Notes under the pieces: generated by a model
The model's input: the letters and a program-made list of their open reading frames with translations, nothing else
The model's database searches: none
Told to the model about the DNA's origin: nothing
Shown here: one piece after another, positions 1-5,943 of the stretch
Position numbering within the stretch: position 1 is the stretch's first letter
How the letters are laid out: each line of letters starts with the position of its first letter
Program-made: the position numbers and the translations under genes
Assembly: GCA_004557975.1 (NCBI GenBank)
Contig: SFEV01000094.1
Location: forward strand, 1-5,943
Reading direction: 5' to 3'
Source of the DNA: Lachnospiraceae bacterium
GTDB taxonomy: Bacteria > Bacillota > Clostridia > Lachnospirales > Lachnospiraceae
DNA length: 5,943 bases

Positions 1-2
1 AT

Positions 3-107
3 GCGCTGATAACCTACCCGCTGGATGCAGGGTCGTCCAAGGAGAGTTATCACCGCCGCATCATGCGGGTGGAGGATGCCCGCCAGGAGGTAATTTTTGA
101 ACCGTGA
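3..107 (+). CDS. C-terminal fragment of an unidentified protein
   Basis: An open frame enters from the left edge and stops at TGA 105-107, giving the last 34 residues of a protein whose start lies outside the window. The tail is hydrophilic and rich in charged residues (it ends RQEVIFEP), with no membrane segment. Of the three forward frames, the first stops at its third codon. The second runs to a stop near position 94 but gives a Gly/Pro/Cys-rich peptide unlike a normal protein. This third frame has balanced composition and codons like the neighbouring genes. I do not recognise the family from so short a piece. No intrinsic terminator is visible between it and sipL, so some read-through into sipL is possible. 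Confidence 0.55.
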   Translation, partial: ALITYPLDAGSSKESYHRRIMRVEDARQEVIFEP

Positions 108-122
108 TGCCTTTTACGGCAG

Positions 123-151
123 GTCTATCCGTTGCCCCTTTCGCATACATT
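123..151 (+). promoter_or_regulatory. Candidate sigma-E-type sporulation promoter for sipL
   Basis: CATACATT at 144-151 matches the sigma-E -10 consensus (CATACAHT) at every position. GTCTATC at 123-129 matches 5 of 7 positions of the -35 (GHATATT), including the central TAT. The spacer is 14 bases, the usual sigma-E spacing. Transcription would start around 157-158, about 25 bases before the sipL ATG and just ahead of its ribosome binding site. sipL in Clostridioides difficile is a mother-cell gene under sigma-E, so the position fits. The promoter is read by eye and not tested. Confidence 0.65.
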
Positions 152-166
152 GAGTTGAGATGATGT

Positions 167-174
167 GGGAGGGG
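167..174 (+). promoter_or_regulatory. Ribosome binding site that decides the sipL start
   Basis: The purine run GGGAGGGG is followed by eight T residues and then ATG at 183, an ideal spacing. An in-frame GTG at 165 would extend the protein by six residues, but it lies against this site and has no ribosome binding site of its own, so 183 is preferred. Confidence 0.8.
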
Positions 175-182
175 TTTTTTTT

Positions 183-1760
183 ATGGAAATTAAGAAAAAA
201 AATATCCGGATGAGTCGCCAGAAGAGTCAGGCGATGAATCAGGTTACCCTGGAAGAGGACATGAATGTTCCGGACAGCAGGCCGGATGCATCCGGTATCA
301 TTCAGCATTCCGGGAAAATTAAGGTGGAAGACAGCAAAATTCTGGAAAATCAGATCATGGCATCCGGTTATCTGGAGGTTCAGATTCTGTACTTATCAGA
401 CGGGGAAGAGCATCAGGTCCACCGTCTTGTCACCAGGCTTCCTTTTAACGAAAAGCTGAATCTGGAGGGAGTCATTCCGGGTGACAATATCAGTCTCAAA
501 TGGGAGATTGAGGATATCCGGGTTCATTTGATCAATTCACGGAAAATCAGTATGCAGGCACTGGTTACGTTTGAAGCTGCGGTCGAGGAGCTTTATGACA
601 CCCAGGCTGCTGTGGAAATTCAGGGCATGAAGGAGCTGAGTGTGAAAAAAAAGGAACTGCATCCACTGTCCATGGAAGTCCAGAAACGTGATATTTTCCG
701 GGTGAAGGAGGAAATCAGTGTTGCATCCAATAAACCCAATATCGGGGAAATTCTGTGGGACAGCGTACAGCTTCGCTCATCGGACGTAAAGCTAAGTGAC
801 GGGATGCTGGACATTCGCGGAGAACTGTTTGTGTTTGTCCTGTATGCGGCAGATGACGAGGGCAGGACAAAGCAGTGGCTGGAAGCTGCCATTCCTTTCC
901 AGGGACAGCTGGAATGCAGTGGATGTAAGGCGGGCATGATATCAGATATTGAAGTAAGTCTGGCAGAAAGCAGCCTGGATGTTCGGCCGGATTATGACGG
1001 GGAAGAGCGGATCGTCCTGCTGGATGCAGTGCTGGAGCTGGATATCCGGCTGTATGAGGAGGATACGGTCAGCATTCTGGAGGATGTGTATTCTCCGGTA
1101 AAGGAACTGGTGCCGGTGACAGGAGAGGAGATCTACGAGAGTCTGCTTATGCGCAATTATGCAAAATGCAGAGCGCTGGATCGTCTGAAAATACCGGAGG
1201 CAAAGCCGGGGCTTCTGCAGATCTGTCACAGTCAGGGAGAAGTGAGAGTGGATGAGATCACGAAGACGGATCAGGGAATCCAGATTGAGGGAGCAGTGGA
1301 GGTATCGGTTCTGTATATCACAGCGGACGACGGACGTCCCTTTGCGCGTATGGAAGGAATGGTACCTTTTTCTCACAAAATGGACGCCAGTGGAATCCTT
1401 GCACAGGAGTGTCGGTTCCGGCTTCACCCACAGCTGGAACAGCTTTCCGCATCGATGGTTGACAGTGAAGAGGTGGAGATCAAATGCGGTATCAGTCTGA
1501 ATCTGTTTGCGGTTCTGGTTCATCATCAGAATTGCATCCTGGATGTGGAAGAGAAAGAGCTGGATTTGAAACGGCTGCAGGAAAAACCGGGTATCGTATG
1601 TTATATTGTTCAGCCGGGGGATAGTTTGTGGGATATTGCGAAAACTTATTATACGACCCCGGAACGGATCTGCAGCATGAATCATATTACGGAGGATATC
1701 AGGGCCGGGCAGAAGCTGATCCTGGTAAAGACCGGAGCGATGCAGGTCTCCGCTGTGTGA
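183..1760 (+). CDS. sipL: SipL-like spore coat morphogenesis protein (SPOCS/DUF3794 repeats plus LysM)
   Basis: A 525-residue protein without signal peptide or membrane segment, very close in length and architecture to C. difficile SipL. Three similar beta-rich units are visible at about residues 34-133, 184-290 and 341-445. Each carries a G-x-[LV]-x-[VF] strand followed by an LY turn and acidic residues, then a PF motif. They belong to the SPOCS (DUF3794) type. A LysM domain follows at about 472-516, recognised by YIVQPGDSLWDIAK, the MNHIT segment and AGQKLILV. In C. difficile, SipL works in the mother cell, binds the coat ATPase SpoIVA through its LysM domain, and is needed to place the coat around the forespore. 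I infer the same role here. Trp483 lies in the LysM motif. A sigma-E-like promoter stands upstream and ispE follows, which is the neighbourhood I recall for C. difficile sipL. Other DUF3794-LysM proteins occur in clostridia, so orthology is likely but not proven. Confidence 0.88.
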   Translation: MEIKKKNIRMSRQKSQAMNQVTLEEDMNVPDSRPDASGIIQHSGKIKVEDSKILENQIMASGYLEVQILYLSDGEEHQVHRLVTRLPFNEKLNLEGVIPGDNISLKWEIEDIRVHLINSRKISMQALVTFEAAVEELYDTQAAVEIQGMKELSVKKKELHPLSMEVQKRDIFRVKEEISVASNKPNIGEILWDSVQLRSSDVKLSDGMLDIRGELFVFVLYAADDEGRTKQWLEAAIPFQGQLECSGCKAGMISDIEVSLAESSLDVRPDYDGEERIVLLDAVLELDIRLYEEDTVSILEDVYSPVKELVPVTGEEIYESLLMRNYAKCRALDRLKIPEAKPGLLQICHSQGEVRVDEITKTDQGIQIEGAVEVSVLYITADDGRPFARMEGMVPFSHKMDASGILAQECRFRLHPQLEQLSASMVDSEEVEIKCGISLNLFAVLVHHQNCILDVEEKELDLKRLQEKPGIVCYIVQPGDSLWDIAKTYYTTPERICSMNHITEDIRAGQKLILVKTGAMQVSAV

Positions 1761-1799
1761 CGGGCATGGTCTGAAAAAAGTTTTGTGAAAATCGCCTAA

Positions 1800-1829
1800 T
1801 TGACGGTAATGTATTTTCAATGATACAAT
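1800..1829 (+). promoter_or_regulatory. Sigma-A-type promoter for ispE-gntR
   Basis: TTGACG at 1800-1805 (5 of 6 to the -35 consensus) is separated by 18 bases from TACAAT at 1824-1829 (5 of 6 to the -10). A TG at 1821-1822 forms an extended -10 (TGATACAAT). The expected start is near 1836, giving a leader of about 30 bases to the ispE ATG at 1866. This points to vegetative expression of ispE independent of the sporulation gene upstream. No clear terminator is seen after sipL, so sipL transcripts may also run in. Confidence 0.7.
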
Positions 1830-1838
1830 ATAAGAAAA

Positions 1839-1848
1839 TTGTATACAA
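1839..1848 (+). promoter_or_regulatory. Candidate GntR/FCD-type operator (perfect palindrome)
   Basis: TTGTATACAA is a perfect 10-base inverted repeat about 3 to 12 bases downstream of the predicted transcript start of ispE-gntR, where a bound repressor would block transcription. GTATAC-centred palindromes are typical sites of FadR/FCD-subfamily GntR regulators such as UxuR, and the second gene of this transcript encodes such a regulator. Autoregulation is therefore a reasonable inference. A perfect 10-base palindrome has roughly a one-in-ten chance of occurring somewhere in a gap this size, more in AT-rich DNA, so the match alone is not proof. Confidence 0.45.
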
Positions 1849-1865
1849 AATGCAAAGAGGTGCAA

Positions 1866-2735
1866 ATGAGAGAGATAAAACTAAAAGCCCTGGCCAAGAT
1901 CAATCTGGGATTGGATGTACTCCGGAAAAGAGAGGACGGTTACCATGAGGTCCGCATGATTATGCAGACGATTCATATGTATGACCAGATTATGCTGACA
2001 CAGACGTCAGAGCCAGGCATTAAGGTACAGACCAATGTGGATTTTCTTCCGGTTAACGAAGATAATCTGGTATATAAAGCGGCGAAGCTTCTGATGGATG
2101 AGTTCCGGATTACGGACGGTGTCAACATCTGGCTGCGGAAATTTATTCCGACGGCAGCCGGTATGGCCGGAGGCAGCTCGGATGCGGCGGCTGTCCTGGT
2201 GGGTGTCAACCGGATGTTTCAGCTTGGCCTTTCAAAGGAAGATTTGATGAAACGTGCAGTAACGATCGGTGCGGATGTACCATACTGTGTTATGCGTGGG
2301 ACAGCACTTGCGGAGGGAATTGGTGAGATCCTCACACCGCTTCCTGCAATCCCCCCCTGTTATATTCTGATCGTGAAGCCGCCAGTCAGTGTATCCACCA
2401 AATTTGTCTACACAAACCTGAAGGCGAATGAGCTGAAGGTGCATCCGGATATTGACGGACAGATTGCAGCCATCCGCGAAGGAAATCTGGAGCAGATGTG
2501 CCGATGTATGGGAAATGTGCTGGAAACGGTGACCATTCCGGCTTACCCGATTATTGGAAGAATACGGGATGAGATGATCGCCTGCGGAGCATTGAATGCG
2601 ATGATGAGCGGAAGTGGGCCTACCGTATTTGGTATTTTTGATGACAGGGAAAAAGCAGAGGCAGCAGCCGGAAAACTGCGCGGGGAAGGGGGAACCGGAC
2701 AGGTGTTTCTGACGACTGCTTTTCACACATCGTGA
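1866..2735 (+). CDS. ispE: 4-(cytidine 5'-diphospho)-2-C-methyl-D-erythritol kinase
   Basis: A 289-residue GHMP-superfamily kinase of normal IspE length. It phosphorylates CDP-methylerythritol at the 2-hydroxyl with ATP, the fourth step of the cytoplasmic MEP pathway to isoprenoid precursors. Visible hallmarks are the N-terminal AKINLGLDVL with Lys11 followed by DGYHEV (24-29), the glycine-rich ATP loop PTAAGMAGGSSDAAA (95-109), IGADVPYC with the catalytic Asp137, and the C-terminal MMSGSGPTVFGIF (247-259). All key motifs are intact. The ATG at 1866 is chosen because AGAGG at 1856-1860 lies five bases upstream. The in-frame TTG at 1839 falls inside the palindrome and has no ribosome binding site. 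A sigma-A-type promoter precedes the gene, and the gntR gene follows after 47 bases, so the two are probably co-transcribed. This housekeeping gene sits between sporulation genes. Confidence 0.97.
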   Translation: MREIKLKALAKINLGLDVLRKREDGYHEVRMIMQTIHMYDQIMLTQTSEPGIKVQTNVDFLPVNEDNLVYKAAKLLMDEFRITDGVNIWLRKFIPTAAGMAGGSSDAAAVLVGVNRMFQLGLSKEDLMKRAVTIGADVPYCVMRGTALAEGIGEILTPLPAIPPCYILIVKPPVSVSTKFVYTNLKANELKVHPDIDGQIAAIREGNLEQMCRCMGNVLETVTIPAYPIIGRIRDEMIACGALNAMMSGSGPTVFGIFDDREKAEAAAGKLRGEGGTGQVFLTTAFHTS

Positions 2736-2782
2736 GCCTGGGATATTTTTGATTTTGACACTGCGATAGGGAGGAAATACAG

Positions 2783-3469
2783 ATGACAGGTGATTTTCAA
2801 CTGGAGATGAACGAATATCTCCCGCTGCGTGATGTGGTGTTTCAGACATTACGTCAGGCAATCCTCAAAGGAGAGCTGAAGCCGGGAGAGAGACTGATGG
2901 AGATACAGCTTGCCCAGAAGCTGGGGGTCAGCCGTACCCCGGTGCGTGAAGCGATCCGTAAGCTGGAGCTTGAGGGACTGGTACTGATGATTCCGCGAAA
3001 GGGTGCTGAGGTGGCGGAGATCACGATCAAGGATCTGGAGGATGTGCTGGAGGTGCGCGGTGCCCTGGAAGAGCTGGCAGTGCGTGATGCCTGTGATCAT
3101 ATTACCGAAGAGCAGATCCAGGCACTGAAGCGGGCAGCCAGTGATTTTAAAAAGGCATTGGAATCCGGCGACCTGGTGAAATGTGCCGAGACAGACATTG
3201 CTTTTCATGATATCATTTACAGTGCTACGAATAACAGACGTCTACTGCAGATCCTGAGTAATCTGCGGGAACAGATGTACCGCTACCGGATGGAATATCT
3301 GAAAGATCCAAGCACACATAAGGTTCTTCTGGAGGAGCATGATGCGATCCGCCGTGCATTGAAAAAGCATGACAAAGTAAAGGCCGGCAATGCGATCCGG
3401 GTTCATATTGAAAATCAGAGACGTTCCATCATCAGCAGCCTGAGAATGACAGGACGTGTAAAAGAATAA
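2783..3469 (+). CDS. GntR-family transcriptional regulator, FadR/FCD subfamily
   Basis: A 228-residue DNA-binding regulator. Residues about 14-80 form the GntR winged helix-turn-helix, with AILKGELKPGERLMEIQLAQ and the recognition helix region SRTPVREAIRKLELEGLV (50-67), followed by the wing PRKGAEV. Residues about 84-218 form an all-helical FCD ligand-binding domain. Its usual metal-binding residues are in place: Asp138 and His142 in DIAFHDIIY, His186 in EEHDAIRRAL and His208 in HIENQ. Regulators of this kind usually sense small carboxylic acids, but the ligand here cannot be predicted. AGGGAGG at 2768-2774 stands eight bases before the ATG. No convincing promoter lies in the 47-base gap after ispE, so it probably shares the ispE promoter, where a palindrome at 1839-1848 could be its own operator. 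A strong terminator follows. From memory, C. difficile also has a gntR-type gene beside ispE and sipL. Confidence 0.93.
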   Translation: MTGDFQLEMNEYLPLRDVVFQTLRQAILKGELKPGERLMEIQLAQKLGVSRTPVREAIRKLELEGLVLMIPRKGAEVAEITIKDLEDVLEVRGALEELAVRDACDHITEEQIQALKRAASDFKKALESGDLVKCAETDIAFHDIIYSATNNRRLLQILSNLREQMYRYRMEYLKDPSTHKVLLEEHDAIRRALKKHDKVKAGNAIRVHIENQRRSIISSLRMTGRVKE

Positions 3470-3477
3470 GTCATACC

Positions 3478-3506
3478 GCATAAAATTAAAAATCGTGCAG
3501 ATAATA
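3478..3506 (+). promoter_or_regulatory. Candidate sigma-G-type forespore promoter for gerA-gerB
   Basis: GCATA at 3478-3482 fits the sigma-G -35 (GHATR) fully. After a 17-base spacer, GATAATA at 3500-3506 matches the sigma-G -10 (CATNNTA) except at the first base. The predicted start is near A3513, in the loop of the overlapping hairpin, about 52 bases before the gerA ATG. GerA-type operons are normally transcribed in the forespore by sigma-G, which agrees. A sigma-A reading fails because no -35 lies at the right distance. The motifs are short, so this remains a candidate. Confidence 0.5.
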
Positions 3507-3553
3507 AGAAAGAGTGAGAGAGCTTATTTTCTTATTGTCTGCACGATTTTTTT
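3488..3553 (+). terminator. Strong rho-independent terminator after gntR
   Basis: Arms 3488-3511 and 3528-3551 pair over about 24 bases with a single G-U wobble and a 16-base loop (3512-3527). A seven-T run ends the structure at 3547-3553. It lies 18 bases after the gntR stop codon and should end the ispE-gntR transcript. The A-rich left flank means it could also work on the minus strand. It ends only 11 bases before the gerA ATG, so no promoter fits between terminator and gene. Confidence 0.9.
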
Positions 3554-3564
3554 GGGGGTATTTT

Positions 3565-5046
3565 ATGGGTGACATTTCAAAAGATCTTTTGCAGAATCAG
3601 AAAGCGGTGGAAGAGAGGATCGAAAACTGCGCGGACATTCTGCTTCGTCCGCTGCAGGTCGGCAATACGAGGAAGATCAACTGTTTTCTGATTTATATTG
3701 AGGTGGCAGTCAGCAACCTGATGCTGGAGGATTCGGTCATAGGAAAGCTTTTGGATCGCCTGCTTTGCATGGAACCGGAGCAGATTTACGGCGCACTGGA
3801 AAAAAACAGCCTTGGGATCTCAGATACGAAGGAGCTTGCCACTTTGCAGGAGGCAATGGCAGCCATGTTTGCGGGCAATGCAGTGCTGTTTGTGGATGGA
3901 TATGACAGAGCAATCAAAATAGGAAGCAAGGGGTATCCGGGAGCGGGTGTGCGAAAAGCGGAATCGGAAAAGGTCATGCGCGGCTCCCAGGAAGCATTTT
4001 GCGAAGCGGTGAAGGTGAATACGGCTCTGGTGCGTAAACGGATACGGAGCACGGATATGAAGGTGGAAGAACAGATGGTGGGAGACGATTCAAAGACCAT
4101 GACGGCTTTGCTGTATCTGGAAGGGGTGGTCTATCCGCCGGTGTGCAGGGAACTGAAAAAAAGGCTGGATTCCTTTGAGATAGATGGAGTGGAAGACGGA
4201 GGCGTCATCGAACATCTGACAGAAAACGGAATGCGTACCATTCTTCCTCTTTACCAGACGACGGAACGACCGGATCGGGCAGCCCAGGCACTGCTTGAGG
4301 GAAGAGCGGTGCTGCTTACGGATAATTCTCCGGAAGCACTGATCTTTCCGGCAACCGGGAGCAGTCTGTTTCAGACCAGTGACGACTATTACCGCCATTT
4401 TCTGATCGTATCGTTTCTCCGGGTGGTCCGGTATGTGGCTGCATTTCTGGCGGTGACTCTACCGGGGCTTTATGTAGCGGCGGCTGCTTTTCACACGCAG
4501 ATGCTTCCTGGCAATCTGATCCGTTCCATGGCTCAGGCAAGAAGTGGTGTTCCCTTTTCCGCTGCAGCTGAGGTGTTGCTTATGGAGCTGTCCTTTGAAC
4601 TTTTACGTGAGGCCGGACTTCGGATGCCGGGGCCCATCGGGAATACCATCGGAATCGTAGGCGGACTGATCGTGGGACAGGCTGCGGTGAGTGCTAATCT
4701 GGTCAGTCCCATCACAGTCATTGTGGCGGCACTGACGGCACTTGGATCTTTTTCCATTCCAAACGAAGAGCTTTCGGAGGCGTTTCGGCTGGTAAAATAT
4801 GGTGTTCTGCTTCTATGTGCCTGTTTTGGGATACTGGGCGCTCTGTTTGGATGGGTTTTTCTGCTGATTCATATGGCCCGTCAGAAGAGCTACGGCATAC
4901 CATGGCTGTTTCCCTATGCGGGAGGAGATCTGAATGCGGGAGCGGACAGCCATGACGGCATTTTTGTGGAGCCTGCGGTGAAACGGACGCGCAGACCGAT
5001 CTTTGCAAGGCGCGGCAACCGGATACGCCTTCGCTGGAAACAGTGA
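3565..5046 (+). CDS. GerA-family spore germination receptor A subunit (GerAA/GerKA type)
   Basis: A 493-residue protein of usual GerA length. The soluble N-terminal part (1 to about 280) carries family landmarks: RGSQEAFCEAVKVNTALVRK (139-158), PLYQTTERPD (228-237) and FPATGSSLFQTSDDYY (261-276). The membrane part has hydrophobic segments at about 285-308, 362-392 and 411-436, with TLPGLYVA (298-305), MPGPIGNTIGIVGGLIVGQA (354-373), SFSIPN (395-400) and SYGIPWLFPYAG (442-453). It ends in a strongly basic tail. In spore formers the A subunit sits in the spore inner membrane with B and C subunits, senses nutrients and starts germination. The related SpoVAF shares this fold, but the permease gene directly downstream favours a receptor A subunit. 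The ATG at 3565 is preferred, with GGGGG at 3554-3558 upstream. An in-frame GTG at 3514 lies inside the terminator. The ligand cannot be predicted. Confidence 0.93.
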   Translation: MGDISKDLLQNQKAVEERIENCADILLRPLQVGNTRKINCFLIYIEVAVSNLMLEDSVIGKLLDRLLCMEPEQIYGALEKNSLGISDTKELATLQEAMAAMFAGNAVLFVDGYDRAIKIGSKGYPGAGVRKAESEKVMRGSQEAFCEAVKVNTALVRKRIRSTDMKVEEQMVGDDSKTMTALLYLEGVVYPPVCRELKKRLDSFEIDGVEDGGVIEHLTENGMRTILPLYQTTERPDRAAQALLEGRAVLLTDNSPEALIFPATGSSLFQTSDDYYRHFLIVSFLRVVRYVAAFLAVTLPGLYVAAAAFHTQMLPGNLIRSMAQARSGVPFSAAAEVLLMELSFELLREAGLRMPGPIGNTIGIVGGLIVGQAAVSANLVSPITVIVAALTALGSFSIPNEELSEAFRLVKYGVLLLCACFGILGALFGWVFLLIHMARQKSYGIPWLFPYAGGDLNAGADSHDGIFVEPAVKRTRRPIFARRGNRIRLRWKQ

Positions 5047-5061
5047 AAATGGAGGATGATT

Positions 5062-5943
5062 ATGTTTGGAGGCAATCAGAAAATATCAGGCAGGCAGCTG
5101 GAACGTCTGCTGGTGCTGGATGGGGTTGGAAAAGCAGGACTTTTGCTGCCTCGCTTTGCAGGCAGGGTGAGTGGAAGAACGTTTCTGTTGTCTCTGCTGA
5201 CTGCCGTGTTTCTGACTTTGGGTTATACCTGGTGTATTGCCAGACTGTCACGGAAAATCGAAAATGATTTTTACAGCTATGTCTGTTTTCGCCTTGGCAG
5301 GCCTACGGCTGTGTTTCTCTGTTTCCTTTACTGGATGTATACCTTTGTCAATGTTCTGTTTTTGCTGCGGTTGTTTGCCGCCATTGCAGTGACCTTTGTA
5401 CTGCCGGAGACACCGGAATGGATCCTGATCGTCATTGCGTCATTGACCGGTATCTATGCAGCCAGTGGAGGCCTGGAAGTGCGGGCGCGGTTTTCGGAGG
5501 TGATTTATCCGTTTGTGGTGTATCCGCTGATGTTCCTGCTGTGTCTGGGAAGTTTTTATCTGATATTCTCACCTTCCGGGCAGGAACGGGAGCGGCAGGA
5601 TAAAGGACAGGGGTTCAATACGGAAATCCCTTCTCCCGAGGACAGCCGCCTGGAAGGGAACAAGAAGGATGCCTATGAAAAGGCTCTGATGGAACAGGAA
5701 AGCAGGAAAAGGAAGACATTCTTTGAAGCTGCGGAGTCCATGTTTGCCAAAGAGGAACGGAAAGACAGTGTCCGTCTTCCCGATAACATTATACCGGATA
5801 GGCAAACAAACACGGAAACGGAAACAGAAAAAGGTAATGCTGGACCGGTCAGTACCTCAGCCGGAGCCTACCGTGAAATGAACCGTACGCTGGGAAGCAT
5901 CTATGAACCGCGGACCGATCCGGAAAAATGCACCGGCTGCGGC
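5062..5943 (+). CDS. GerAB/GerKB-like germination permease with long hydrophilic insert, incomplete at the right edge
   Basis: An open frame of 294 codons runs off the window. ATG 5062 has GGAGGA at 5051-5056 and follows the gerA stop by 15 bases, so the two genes form an operon. The N-terminal part resembles the B subunit of GerA-type receptors, an APC-type transporter: KISGRQLERLLVLDGVGKAG at the start and GGLEVRARFSEVIYPFVVYP (136-155). Hydrophobic segments lie at about 15-30, 41-59, 82-113, 119-134 and 147-169. In ordinary GerAB proteins a short loop and TM6 follow here. Instead, from residue 171 there are at least 124 hydrophilic residues, rich in Glu, Lys, Arg and Thr, ending in DPEKCTGCG at the edge. 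The remaining helices must lie beyond the window if the gene is intact. Family assignment rests on the N-terminal half, gene order and topology. A truncated or fused gene is not excluded. Confidence 0.82.
   Translation, partial: MFGGNQKISGRQLERLLVLDGVGKAGLLLPRFAGRVSGRTFLLSLLTAVFLTLGYTWCIARLSRKIENDFYSYVCFRLGRPTAVFLCFLYWMYTFVNVLFLLRLFAAIAVTFVLPETPEWILIVIASLTGIYAASGGLEVRARFSEVIYPFVVYPLMFLLCLGSFYLIFSPSGQERERQDKGQGFNTEIPSPEDSRLEGNKKDAYEKALMEQESRKRKTFFEAAESMFAKEERKDSVRLPDNIIPDRQTNTETETEKGNAGPVSTSAGAYREMNRTLGSIYEPRTDPEKCTGCG

Noticed and set aside
108..121. Small hairpin TGCC-TTTTAC-GGCA as a terminator of the upstream gene
   Set aside because: The stem is only four base pairs and there is no following T-run.
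1761..1799. Terminator after sipL
   Set aside because: The A/T-rich stretch has no stable inverted repeat before a T-run, so termination there is not supported.
942..1865. A 307-codon open frame on the minus strand opposite sipL
   Set aside because: It is antisense to a well-supported SPOCS/LysM gene, has a His/Gln/Leu-rich composition typical of reverse-strand shadows, and shows no recognisable motif.
2755..2782. TTGACA at 2755-2760 as a private promoter for gntR
   Set aside because: A -10 at normal spacing would fall on the gntR start codon, after its ribosome binding site, and no TATAAT-like sequence is there.
5043..5267. A 74-codon frame starting beside the gerA stop
   Set aside because: It overlaps the GerB-like frame, which is longer, hydrophobic in the expected pattern and has a proper ribosome binding site; the short frame has no family features.

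Overview
The window looks like chromosomal DNA of an endospore-forming member of the Clostridia, probably a gut-type Lachnospiraceae relative. This rests on a SipL-type SPOCS/LysM sporulation protein next to ispE, a GerA-family germination receptor operon, strong GGAGG-type ribosome binding sites and moderate GC content. The species cannot be named from the sequence.

Layout, all on the + strand: (1) the last 34 codons of an unidentified upstream gene (to 107); (2) a 75-base gap with a convincing sigma-E-type promoter; (3) sipL (183-1760), a spore coat morphogenesis protein with three SPOCS-like units and a C-terminal LysM domain; (4) a 105-base gap with a sigma-A-type promoter and a perfect TTGTATACAA palindrome just downstream of the predicted transcript start; (5) ispE (1866-2735), a kinase of the MEP isoprenoid pathway; (6) a GntR/FCD-family regulator (2783-3469) that appears to share a transcript with ispE; (7) a strong intrinsic terminator whose left arm contains a sigma-G-like -10 element; (8) a GerA-family germination protein (3565-5046); (9) a GerAB/GerKB-like permease (5062 to the window end, incomplete) with an unusual long hydrophilic segment where the TM5-TM6 loop should be.

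Read together, a vegetative housekeeping pair (ispE-gntR) sits between two sporulation units. One is expected in the mother cell (sipL, sigma-E), the other in the forespore (gerA-gerB, sigma-G). The promoters I read match those compartments. The two most interesting points are the promoter nested in the terminator at 3478-3553, which could insulate the germination operon from vegetative read-through while letting its own transcript escape termination, and the insert in the GerB-like permease, which ends at the window edge in a CxxCG motif resembling the start of a ferredoxin or zinc-binding motif. Neither could be tested here. There is no tRNA, rRNA, CRISPR array, insertion sequence or other mobile element that I can support, and no gene-free stretch over 300 bases.
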